Of a stretch of 35,515 nt of DNA, positions 25,791 to 31,741 are shown in pieces. Position numbers and translations under genes: made by a program. The first letter of the stretch is position 1, and every line of letters starts with the position of its first letter. The stretch spans positions 1 through 35,515 of the forward strand of contig JAEXCG010000070.1 of assembly GCA_023402355.1 (NCBI GenBank). The letters run 5' to 3'. This DNA is from Bacillota bacterium (GTDB taxonomy: Bacteria; Bacillota; Clostridia; Christensenellales; Aristaeellaceae). Under the pieces are notes generated by a model. That model saw only the letters and a program-made list of their open reading frames with translations, did not search any database and was not told the DNA's origin.

Positions 25791-25860
25791 TATAATACTT
25801 CCGGTTCTTGCAGAACGGGCATCGCTTTTGCGATGCATGCTTGCTGGCATGTTTTGCAAG
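25791..25860 (+). promoter_or_regulatory. Extended -10 promoter followed by a three-way-junction structure
   Basis: On the plus strand TGGTATAAT (TATAAT at 25791-25796) would start RNA near 25803. The next 54 bases fold as a closed junction: outer stem 25807-25816 with 25851-25860 (10 bp, one G-U), hairpin 25819-25825/25830-25836 (7 bp, perfect) and a short hairpin 25837-25840/25847-25850. On the minus strand the same structure lies between two secreted-protein genes and could be a leader or processing element. The orientation is uncertain. Confidence 0.45.
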
Positions 25861-25990
25861 AACTTTTCATTTTCCCAGGAACTTACATTCACTCTTAACA
25901 AGGATCACGACAATTAATCATCCTCTTACCCCCCTTAACCTGCTATTATCACCGCGGCGCAAAGGATGCACCGTGTTGATTTCATATTTC

Positions 25991-26395
25991 TTAATACGAT
26001 TTGGTTGCGCTGATTTTCGATGGACGTTCAACGACATTACCATCCGCATCTTTGATCGTTCCGGATACGACGACGCGGTAATCCACGCCAGACTTAACTG
26101 ATTTTGTACCGCCTGCGCTGGCAATCCTGCCAGCTCCGGCAGATCCGCTCCACGTCGCAATTGTAGACCAGCCATCACTGTACTCCTGGAGTCGAACTGT
26201 TAAGTTGGTGGAATACTCGTTTTTATCCGGTTCAACAGTTCCCGAACAAGCCGCTATTCCTTTTTCAAGCGCAAACCCACAGGTTATTGATCTCGTGTAG
26301 TCATAGCGTGGCATGATCTCCAGTGCAAGAGCGCTCGAACAAATTAGCGTCATCACTGCGGTCAATGCTAAAATACGGAACCACTTCCTGAACAT
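25991..26395 (-). CDS. Small secreted protein of unknown function
   Basis: 134 residues with a signal peptide (MFRKWFRILALTAVMTLICS, cut probably after ALA). The mature part is a predicted beta-rich domain: ITCGFALEKGIAACSGTV, LTVRLQEYSDGWSTIATW and VDYRVVVSGTIKDADGNVVE, ending in a SATKSY tail. Two mature Cys (ITCG, AACS) are likely to pair. The strand pattern resembles small immunoglobulin-like secreted proteins of gut Firmicutes. The start has a strong AAGGAGGT site, but that site is inside a long hairpin (26402-26446). It is the first non-regulatory gene behind the sigma/anti-sigma pair. Confidence 0.72.
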   Translation of the reverse strand: MFRKWFRILALTAVMTLICSSALALEIMPRYDYTRSITCGFALEKGIAACSGTVEPDKNEYSTNLTVRLQEYSDGWSTIATWSGSAGAGRIASAGGTKSVKSGVDYRVVVSGTIKDADGNVVERPSKISATKSY

Positions 26396-26401
26396 AAGAA
26401 A

Positions 26402-26446
26402 ACCTCCTTAAAATGTCTTTGTATTACCAAAGACGCTTAAGGAGGT
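26402..26446 (-). promoter_or_regulatory. Hairpin that buries the Shine-Dalgarno site of the 134-aa secreted protein
   Basis: In the minus-strand RNA, ACCTCCTTAA (26446-26437) pairs with TTAAGGAGGT (26411-26402) for 10 bp. An inner GTCTTTG/CAAAGAC stem (7 bp) follows across a small internal loop, with a 6-base loop on top. The 3' arm is the complete ribosome binding site of the gene starting at 26395. A TTTTCTT run follows, so a terminator or attenuator role is also possible. Confidence 0.7.
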
Positions 26447-26477
26447 AAATATGTAACAGCTTTTTTTATTTTTTCTA

Positions 26478-27239
26478 TTAATCTATGCGAATTACACTTT
26501 CTGCGATTTTCACCGTCTCATCACGCCCACCGTCAAATCCCAAGACAAACATTCGCCCGGCTTCAGCCCAAGCGATACAGACATATCCGTTATCTCCCAC
26601 CGAAATAATTCCCGGTTGACCATGAATCAAAATCGTACTGACGTCTGCCTTTTCCGTATTGATATTGACGCTTGTGTTTTCCTTGCCTTCAAGAAAGTAA
26701 ACTTTATTGCCTTCGTCATTCCGATAGACGACTATGTTGCTTCCGGTCATATCTTGGTCAATCAGTTCAAAAAACCTATATTCATCTGGAATCCGAGAAG
26801 GGAAATAACTCCCTTTCCATCCAGCGGGGATCTCAAATGAGTAACTCTCCTTCTCGCGTAAATTTAATTCCGTATACTCACGCTCAATATTGACAAGAAG
26901 CTCCATGACCTTTACGCGGACGCTGGGAACCAACGCGGTCGCGGTGGTCAAGCCCAAATTCATAAAAAGTAATACTGCGGCTACAATGCGAATAATCCGC
27001 GGAGTCTTTTTCGCTGCGCTTTGAAAATGCTTCTTGCGGACTTCCCGGTCAATCAAAGCCATTACGGTCTGACGGCGCTTTTGTACATGGTGTTCCAGTT
27101 CTTCATCCTTTTCAATTTGTTTTTCCAGCTCCGCAATTTCACGCTCTTGGCGCTCCCACAGCGCTCTTGCAAGAAGGGCATCCCGTAGTCTCTCATCAAG
27201 TTCTTCCTTTGATCTGCCTTTTATATCAGTGCTTGTCAT
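26478..27239 (-). CDS. Membrane-anchored DUF4367-type protein, probable anti-sigma partner
   Basis: 253 residues. An N-terminal cytoplasmic region of about 80 residues is strongly charged and coiled-coil-like (REREIAELEKQIEKDEELEH). A single membrane segment follows (about 83-106, IRIVAAVLLFMNLGLTTATA) and then an exported domain with GWKGSYFPSRIPDEYRFFEL and a C-terminal GQPGIISVGDNGYVCIAWAE, matching the DUF4367 pattern. Such proteins commonly follow ECF sigma genes and act as anti-sigma factors; here the gene overlaps the sigma gene by 14 bp. ATG 27239 is preferred over 27245 because GAGGTG is 7 bases upstream. Confidence 0.75.
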   Translation of the reverse strand: MTSTDIKGRSKEELDERLRDALLARALWERQEREIAELEKQIEKDEELEHHVQKRRQTVMALIDREVRKKHFQSAAKKTPRIIRIVAAVLLFMNLGLTTATALVPSVRVKVMELLVNIEREYTELNLREKESYSFEIPAGWKGSYFPSRIPDEYRFFELIDQDMTGSNIVVYRNDEGNKVYFLEGKENTSVNINTEKADVSTILIHGQPGIISVGDNGYVCIAWAEAGRMFVLGFDGGRDETVKIAESVIRID

Positions 27240-27804
27240 CCTCATTCACCTCGCTTAAAAGGGCCGCTAAACGCTTGCGCGCCCTGCTTAGGGCCATCCT
27301 GATGCCAACCTCCGAAATACCCAGCATATGGGCTATTTCTCGATCTGAAAGCTCCTCAAGATACTTCCATCTCAGGATGTTGGCATCTTTGGGAGTCAGC
27401 TTATCTATAGCTGCATACAGTTCTTCCAAATCCAGCATAAGAAGAATTTCATCTTCTACTTTTATCTCATCATCGCTAAACTCAGAGATAAAGTCAGCTG
27501 TAGAATCGGTATAAAACAACTTATTACCTACACGCCGCCGTTCTCGATAGATGTCTATTGCTGCATGGTTAATAGTAGAGACGATGTAAGTGCGCAATGC
27601 GTAACGGTTAAGAGAGCGCAATTTTTCAATATTACGAATAAGCTTGATACAGGTATCGTTTACCGCGTCATCCGCATCGTGTACATCGTGCAATACCGAT
27701 ATCGCACACTTGTGCATGAGCTTTTCATATTTTAGGTAAAGCTGTTCCATGAAGGCACGATCGCTATCGTTGGCTATTGTTAGTATCGCTACCGGGATCA
27801 TCAT
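27226..27804 (-). CDS. ECF-like RNA polymerase sigma factor
   Basis: 192 residues. Region 2 covers about residues 17-90 (FMEQLYLKYEKLMHKCAISV, DADDAVNDTCIKLIRNIEKL, RTYIVSTINHAAIDIYR). Region 4 covers about 130-185 with the helix-turn-helix LTPKDANILRWKYLEELSDR followed by EIAHMLGISEVGIRMALSRA. There is no region 1 or 3, as in ECF sigma factors. ATG 27804 is preferred because GAAGGT is 6 bases upstream; an ATG at 27828 or 27834 has none. A good sigma-A promoter lies at 27885-27913. It probably directs expression of the downstream secreted-protein and ABC genes together with its overlapping partner. Confidence 0.88.
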   Translation of the reverse strand: MMIPVAILTIANDSDRAFMEQLYLKYEKLMHKCAISVLHDVHDADDAVNDTCIKLIRNIEKLRSLNRYALRTYIVSTINHAAIDIYRERRRVGNKLFYTDSTADFISEFSDDEIKVEDEILLMLDLEELYAAIDKLTPKDANILRWKYLEELSDREIAHMLGISEVGIRMALSRARKRLAALLSEVNEDDKH

Positions 27805-27884
27805 ATCACTACCTTCGCTAATATGCATAGGCAACGTAACGGGATGGCGTTTGATATTGGAGCACTTGTATAAATTATGTTTTA

Positions 27885-27913
27885 AGTATACAGGTCCATC
27901 AATACATTTTCAA
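27885..27913 (-). promoter_or_regulatory. Sigma-A-like promoter of the sigma factor cluster
   Basis: On the minus strand TTGAAA (27913-27908), a 17-base spacer and TATACT (27890-27885). Transcription would begin near 27878, about 75 bases before the sigma gene. Confidence 0.78.
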
Positions 27914-28075
27914 GTAATAATATGTATTTTGGATGAAACTTCGTAAAATAGGCACAAAGATTGTTACAATCACTATTCGAGGTGCGTTTCATTTAATAGT
28001 AGACGCGAGACTGAGATAATCGATCAACTGTATGGCGGAGTGGAGGCGCTGTGGCTAGCGTGCCAGGCACGATAT

Positions 28076-28429
28076 TCATGTATCTTTCGCTCTTTGACGC
28101 TCTAAAAGCTGCGCTGATAAAAACTGGACGGTGTTCAGCACAAATTGTCTGTCTTGCTCATTTAGTGATTTGTAATACCCCATAAGTTCTTTTTCCCTGT
28201 TATCTTCTTCTGAACGCTGAAAAAATAGCGTGTCAGCGGATATACCTAAATTATTAACCAAGGCATATAGGACTTCAAATGAAGGATTCATTTGTCCCTT
28301 CTCTATTTTTGCTATATGACGAATAGATATAGATGATCTATCTGATAATTGCTGTTGCGTCAAATTGCGGCCTTTTCTAGCCGCACGCAAACTGGCTCCC
28401 AATATCTCGAGCGACGGATAATTCGGCAC
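28076..28429 (-). CDS. XRE-family transcriptional repressor (Tn916 Orf9-like)
   Basis: 117 residues. A helix-turn-helix lies in about residues 10-65: LGASLRAARKGRNLTQQQLS, then ISIRHIAKIEKGQMNPSFEV. A short C-terminal helix region follows (RQFVLNTVQFLSAQLLER). The start is taken as GTG 28429, 7 bases after GAGGTG; a TTG at 28435 would be too close to the same site. The length equals that of Tn916 Orf9, and the divergent position facing the sigma-like gene is the same. It likely represses the element's own regulatory and recombination genes. Confidence 0.82.
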   Translation of the reverse strand: MPNYPSLEILGASLRAARKGRNLTQQQLSDRSSISIRHIAKIEKGQMNPSFEVLYALVNNLGISADTLFFQRSEEDNREKELMGYYKSLNEQDRQFVLNTVQFLSAQLLERQRAKDT

Positions 28430-28777
28430 GATCAATCACCTCAATATCATTTTATCGTTCTGGTCTCGCATTTGAATGCCCTTATTATTCCGGCAATTAC
28501 GTCGGATAATACCGATATTGTGTGATGACCAATGACAAGACGTGTTTTAGGCAATAACGACCCAAAAAAATTCTCACGAATATCGTAGGTAGCCGCAAAT
28601 CTCAATACGAACAATCATTCTTCATAAATAACCATAGTCGTTCTTATAGCATTGATGCCGCCACGTATTGGTTCATCAATGCTATTTACTTTTCTTTGTT
28701 TGCAGTACCCAGCTGCAGAGGTCCGCCTGCCTCTCTTTCCCTTCAACATTTTTTTGCTAGGAAAGAGAGGTATTTAT
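28430..28777. promoter_or_regulatory. Divergent regulatory region between the repressor and the sigma-like gene
   Basis: No gene lies here. The near-palindrome TCGGATAATACCGA (28502-28515) is a candidate operator. An 11-bp perfect inverted repeat TAGCATTGATG/CATCAATGCTA (28647-28657 with 28674-28684) looks like a leader hairpin or attenuator. I could not assign convincing -35/-10 pairs for either direction. Confidence 0.4.
28730..28770 (+). promoter_or_regulatory. Hairpin that buries the Shine-Dalgarno site of the sigma-like gene
   Basis: CCTCTCTTTCC (28730-28740) and GGAAAGAGAGG (28760-28770) form a perfect 11-bp stem with a 19-base, T-rich loop. GAGAGG in the 3' arm is the ribosome binding site for the ATG at 28778. 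Translation would require melting or an alternative pairing. Confidence 0.7.
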
Positions 28778-29200
28778 ATGTCAAAGATTAACCTTCGTGA
28801 CTACTACTATTTTTATAAAAATGATTACTATATTGATCTGCCCGATGACATTATTGCCCTACTGCACAGTATGAAGAAAGAAGATGCCGCCTATCAGCGG
28901 CGTGTTTATCGCAATAAGGCGTATTTTTCGATGGACTGTCATGACGGTATTGAAGGCAATATGATATTTGTATCCTTATCCGCAGAAGAGATCTACGAAC
29001 GCGAAATAACAAGGATGCAACTTCATGCCGCTATTGCCGCCTTACCCGATAAGCAAGCCAAACGACTGTATGCACATTACTTTTTGGGCATGACTTTGAC
29101 TGAAATCGCAAGGACAGAAAACATAGCATTAAACACGGCGAAAGAAAGCATCGAAAGGGGGCTGCGTAACCTCGAAAAATATTTTAAGAAAAATTTATAA
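28778..29200 (+). CDS. Sigma-70-like regulator of an integrative element (Tn916 Orf7-like)
   Basis: 140 residues, the same size as Tn916 Orf7. The N-terminal part is rich in Tyr and Asp (LRDYYYFYKNDYYIDLPDDI). The C-terminal half is a sigma region 4 helix-turn-helix: ALPDKQAKRLYAHYFLGMTL, then TEIARTENIALNTAKESIER. The start is the ATG at 28778, 7 bases after GAGAGG; an earlier in-frame ATG would read through the SD hairpin. It is probably an activator of the excision or transfer genes of the element. Confidence 0.82.
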   Translation: MSKINLRDYYYFYKNDYYIDLPDDIIALLHSMKKEDAAYQRRVYRNKAYFSMDCHDGIEGNMIFVSLSAEEIYEREITRMQLHAAIAALPDKQAKRLYAHYFLGMTLTEIARTENIALNTAKESIERGLRNLEKYFKKNL

Positions 29201-29215
29201 AAGCCCCTCATTTCA

Positions 29216-29253
29216 GGCCCAAAAATGTCATGGTTATTGAGAGGGCCTTTCTT
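29216..29253 (+). terminator. Weak terminator-like hairpin after the sigma-like gene
   Basis: GGCCC (29216-29220) pairs with GGGCC (29243-29247) and is followed by TTTCTT. A looser outer pairing of CCCCTCA with TGAGAGGG is possible. The stem is short and the loop long, so confidence is limited. Confidence 0.35.
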
Positions 29254-29279
29254 GGCGCCTGATCAGCGCACCTTGAAAA

Positions 29280-29720
29280 CTAAATATACGGTGTTATAGG
29301 TACAGACCCCGTGCGGCGGAGCGACGAATGGAGCGGCGCGATGACGGCTTACGAGCGATCCACGCAATCTATTGTCTCTGCCGTGGCTGGCAGGGCGCGA
29401 CGATGCCGCACGGACATAATGAGACTTCCACACGGCCTCCTATAGATTGAGGGGGAGTTCCTGCGATGCGCGCTAGTCCGGGGGACGGCGGCGTTGGCAG
29501 GGCTATGATGCGTTTAAGCCCACGCAGCCTATAACATCCCCGGCCCTGTAAGGAGCCTGCCGGGGGGCATGGCAAATACGGCAATTTCTTACGGGAGAGT
29601 AGACTGGCCGTTCGTAAGGCGAGCTTAGCTCGTCCGCTCTCCCGTATCCTTGCATCTACTCGCGTGCCGGTCTTACAATATATACGCAAGACACACGGTA
29701 CGCGGCGACCGTCACCGTGA
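29280..29720 (+). ncRNA. Candidate large structured RNA upstream of the excisionase
   Basis: This 440-base stretch has no plausible gene and is much GC-richer than its AT-rich surroundings, as structured RNAs often are. Perfect complementary arms include CCGTGCGGC 29309-29317 with 29405-29413 (9 bp), CCACG 29360-29364 with 29382-29386, TGCGT/ACGCA 29509-29526, CCCCGGC/GCCGGGG 29538-29565 (7 bp), TACGGGAGAG 29590-29599 with 29637-29646 (10 bp) enclosing CGAGC/GCTCG 29620-29632, and CACGGT/ACCGTG 29694-29719 directly before the xis ribosome binding site. The strand is inferred from the flanking genes. It may be a leader RNA controlling xis-int, a separate RNA, or partly integrase/excisionase binding DNA. 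Confidence 0.5.
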
Positions 29721-29734
29721 GAAAGGAGGCTCAC

Positions 29735-29935
29735 ATGCAAACTAATAGAAACCCCAACGACCTCTCCACGTCAAAGACCTATCGCGTTGAGGACATAGCG
29801 CGGCTTCTGGATATTGGCAGATCATCTGCCTATAATCTAGTGCGTGAGGGGCATTTCAAGACGGTACGGATTGGAACGGCGATACGAATTTCGCGGAAGT
29901 CTTTCGATGAGTGGTTAGAACAACAGAATATTTGA
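29735..29935 (+). CDS. xis: Excisionase / MerR-like helix-turn-helix DNA-binding protein
   Basis: 66 residues. A single winged helix-turn-helix of the excisionase family: KTYRVEDIARLLDIGRSSAY, then NLVREGHFKTVRIGTAIRIS and RKSFDEWLEQQ. The ATG at 29735 has AAGGAGG 5 bases upstream; a GTG at 29717 would extend it without a ribosome binding site. It lies 19 bp ahead of the integrase and is nearly the size of Tn916 Xis. It should bend the element end and bias the integrase toward excision. Confidence 0.85.
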   Translation: MQTNRNPNDLSTSKTYRVEDIARLLDIGRSSAYNLVREGHFKTVRIGTAIRISRKSFDEWLEQQNI

Positions 29936-29954
29936 CCACACGGGAGGGAGATTT

Positions 29955-31322
29955 ATGGCATCCGTCATTAAGCGAAAAAAGTCTTTTGCCGTTGTCTATA
30001 ACTACACGAACGAACAGGGAGAGAACAAACAAAAATGGGAATCTTTCAAGACTAATAAGGAGGCGCAAGCCCGCAAAATAGAAATTGAAAGCGAGATGCT
30101 TAAAGGAACCTTCATCGCCCCGACGCATCAATCACTTAAAGAGTTCCTTCAGGATTTTGTCAGTCTCTACGGGGAAAAGAAATGGGGAGTGTCCATGTAT
30201 GATGCCAGCTGCGCACTCATAGCAAACTATGTCAACCCTATTATTGGTCAGGTAGAGATACAGGCGATCAATACCCGAGTTGTCGATAAGTATATTCAAA
30301 CGCTTCAGAAGACGCCTGCGGTTAACACGAAAACGCGTAAAGCAACGACCAGATATTTGACGAGTTCAAACATCGAAAAGATCATAAAACTCCTGCGTTG
30401 TGCATTCGGGCAGGCGGTGCGTTGGGAACTCGTAAGTAAAAATCCTTTTGACCATGCCATTACACCCCGCACGCGTAATAGGAGGCGCGAAATATGGAAT
30501 GCGGATACCATCCGCCTGGCATTGGATGCCTGTGAGGACAGCAAGCTCTACATCGCAATGAACCTGGCATTTGCTTGCTCCCTGCGCTTGGGCGAGATTT
30601 TGGGGCTGACGTGGGAGAACGTTCACATATCTGATGCGGATATCGCCGCTAATGATGCGTGGATTTACATCGACAAGGAATTGGCCCGAGCATCAAAACG
30701 GGCAATCGACATGCTTGGAGAAAAGGATATCTACTATATCTTTGCACCCATCATGGAAAACACGAGCACGCGATTGGTGCTGAAGCGGCCTAAAACAGAA
30801 AGCAGCGTTCGAAAGATCTGGCTACCCAAGACCGTCGCCTATATCCTTCGGGAATGGTATAAGTCGCAGTTAGAGATGAAAAATTTCCTGGGCGACGAGT
30901 ATCAGGACTTCAATCTAGTGATCTCACAGATCAATGGCCGTCCATGCGATGCCCGCGTTATCGAGAAGGAATTCAGCCGCTTAAAAGTAAAAGCCGGCTT
31001 GCCCAACGTAGTTTTCCACTCATTGCGGCATTCCAGCACGACTTATAAGCTCAAGCTAAATCATGGCGATCTAAAGGCAACGCAGGGCGATACCGGTCAC
31101 GCGGAAATCGCAATGATTACCGATGTCTACGCACACATTCTCGATGAAGACCGCAAGATCAACGCGCAGAAATTTGAATCATTGTTCTACGCCAATCCTG
31201 ATTTACGCACGGTAAGGCCGCCGCAAGAGGAAAGACAGCCGATTGATTTGGAGGCGCTCGTGAATCAACTTCGTGGTTCCCCGGAATTAGCACGTACCCT
31301 TGCTACGCTCATACACGGATAA
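29955..31322 (+). CDS. int: Tyrosine-type integrase of a tRNA-targeting element
   Basis: 455 residues. An N-terminal arm-binding region (about 1-55, VVYNYTNEQGENKQKWESFK) is followed by a SAM-like core-binding domain (about 56-165) and the catalytic domain (about 180-400). The catalytic set is complete: Arg211 (SLRLGEILGLTW), Lys280, His355 and Arg358 (FHSLRHSSTT), His382 (GDTGHAEIAM) and nucleophile Tyr392 (DVYAHIL). A C-terminal tail of about 55 residues extends beyond the domain. It is transcribed with xis and points at the tRNA-Arg gene 165 bases downstream, the probable integration site. Confidence 0.95.
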   Translation: MASVIKRKKSFAVVYNYTNEQGENKQKWESFKTNKEAQARKIEIESEMLKGTFIAPTHQSLKEFLQDFVSLYGEKKWGVSMYDASCALIANYVNPIIGQVEIQAINTRVVDKYIQTLQKTPAVNTKTRKATTRYLTSSNIEKIIKLLRCAFGQAVRWELVSKNPFDHAITPRTRNRRREIWNADTIRLALDACEDSKLYIAMNLAFACSLRLGEILGLTWENVHISDADIAANDAWIYIDKELARASKRAIDMLGEKDIYYIFAPIMENTSTRLVLKRPKTESSVRKIWLPKTVAYILREWYKSQLEMKNFLGDEYQDFNLVISQINGRPCDARVIEKEFSRLKVKAGLPNVVFHSLRHSSTTYKLKLNHGDLKATQGDTGHAEIAMITDVYAHILDEDRKINAQKFESLFYANPDLRTVRPPQEERQPIDLEALVNQLRGSPELARTLATLIHG

Positions 31323-31323
31323 C

Positions 31324-31395
31324 GTGCTAACGGCCTCTTAGCAGACAATTAGCAGGCGTCATAATGGTCTGGAAACCGTTCGTAGCCGATTAGCA
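31324..31395. repeat. TTAGCA-type short repeats, candidate integrase arm sites
   Basis: TTAGCAG occurs at 31338-31344 and 31349-31355, exactly 11 bp (about one helical turn) apart. TTAGCA recurs at 31390-31395, and an inverted copy GTGCTAA lies at 31324-31330. They sit between the integrase stop and the tRNA, where arm-type sites of the element end would be expected. Confidence 0.45.
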
Positions 31396-31448
31396 ATAAG
31401 TCACCGCTGCGAAACGGGCAAGTAGGCGGCCAATGATGATATGATCAG

Positions 31449-31487
31449 AAACAAAAAATGCCGTAAACCCCTACGTTTACGACATTT
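31449..31487 (-). terminator. Terminator of the tRNA-Arg transcript
   Basis: On the minus strand a 14-bp stem with one non-canonical position (31488-31475 with 31468-31455) has a 6-base loop and is followed by TTTTTTG. It directly abuts the tRNA CCA end. Confidence 0.75.
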
Positions 31488-31564
31488 TGGCGCACCCGGC
31501 GCGATTCGAACGCGCGGCCCCACACTTAGGAGGCGTGTGCTCTATCCTGCTGAGCTACGGGTGC
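31488..31564 (-). tRNA. tRNA-Arg (anticodon CCU)
   Basis: 77 nt including an encoded CCA. The acceptor stem GCACCCG/CGGGTGC, D-arm GCTC/GAGC, anticodon stem CACGC/GTGTG with loop CTCCTAA (anticodon CCT in DNA), and T-arm GCGCG-TTCGAAT-CGCGC all pair. It decodes AGG. It is the second tRNA behind a consensus promoter and lies at the integrase end of the island, making it the probable attachment-site tRNA. Confidence 0.95.
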
Positions 31565-31565
31565 A

Positions 31566-31646
31566 TGGTACGTTTTAACCCTCGTCAGGGATTCGAACAC
31601 CTTCCGCTTAGGAGGCGGACGCTCTATCCTACTGAGCTACGGGTGC
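31566..31646 (-). pseudogene. Broken tRNA-Arg (CCU): intact 5' half, disrupted T-arm and 3' end
   Basis: The first part is a good tRNA-Arg: acceptor 5' strand GCACCCG, D-arm GCTC/GAGC, and anticodon arm TCCGC-CTCCTAA-GCGGA (anticodon CCT). After AGGTG the T-loop TTCGAAT follows at once, so about five bases of the variable loop or T-stem are missing. The 3' part CCCTGACGAGGG cannot pair with the T-stem or the acceptor 5' strand. A CCA occurs at 31568-31566, but the acceptor is not closed. The change begins at the T-loop, a typical crossover region for tRNA-targeting integrases. Confidence 0.75.
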
Positions 31647-31671
31647 AAGCGAGTTGTCTATAACAGAAAAT

Positions 31672-31700
31672 ATTATACGGCATCGCCGCTCCGTTGTCAA
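31672..31700 (-). promoter_or_regulatory. Consensus promoter of the tRNA-Arg pair
   Basis: On the minus strand TTGACA (31700-31695), a 17-base spacer and TATAAT (31677-31672): perfect at both hexamers. The start point would be near 31665, about 20 bases before the broken tRNA, which therefore occupies the first position of the transcript. Confidence 0.93.
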
Positions 31701-31701
31701 A

Positions 31702-31736
31702 TGAAACCGAAGGACAGGCCGAGGCCTGTCCTTCGG
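31702..31736 (-). terminator. Intrinsic terminator of the phosphofructokinase gene
   Basis: A perfect 14-bp stem (31736-31723 with 31720-31707, two-base GA spacer) is followed on the minus strand by TTTCATTT. It starts 6 bases after the pfkA stop and ends right at the tRNA promoter, isolating the two transcripts. Confidence 0.93.
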
Positions 31737-31741
31737 ACATT

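Larger units (their letters stand above)
18970..31487. mobile_element. AT-rich genomic island with Tn916-like integration module
   Basis: The DNA between the palindrome cluster near 19.0 kb and the tRNA-Arg 3' end at 31488 is clearly AT-richer, with codon use unlike the flanking GC-rich operons. At the right end lie an XRE repressor (117 aa), a 140-aa sigma-like regulator, a 66-aa excisionase and a tyrosine integrase, in the order and close to the sizes of orf9, orf7, xis and int of Tn916. The integrase abuts the 3' end of a tRNA gene, a classic attachment site. No relaxase, coupling protein or conjugation genes are present, so it is a minimal, mobilisable or decayed element. The left limit is approximate; I found no second copy of the tRNA 3' end in the window. 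Confidence 0.65.

Noticed and set aside
25310..26395. Lactococcin 972 or another known bacteriocin for the two small secreted proteins
   Set aside because: Size, export and neighbouring transporter are suggestive, but I see no specific bacteriocin motif, leader with double glycine, or modification enzyme. Kept as unknown.
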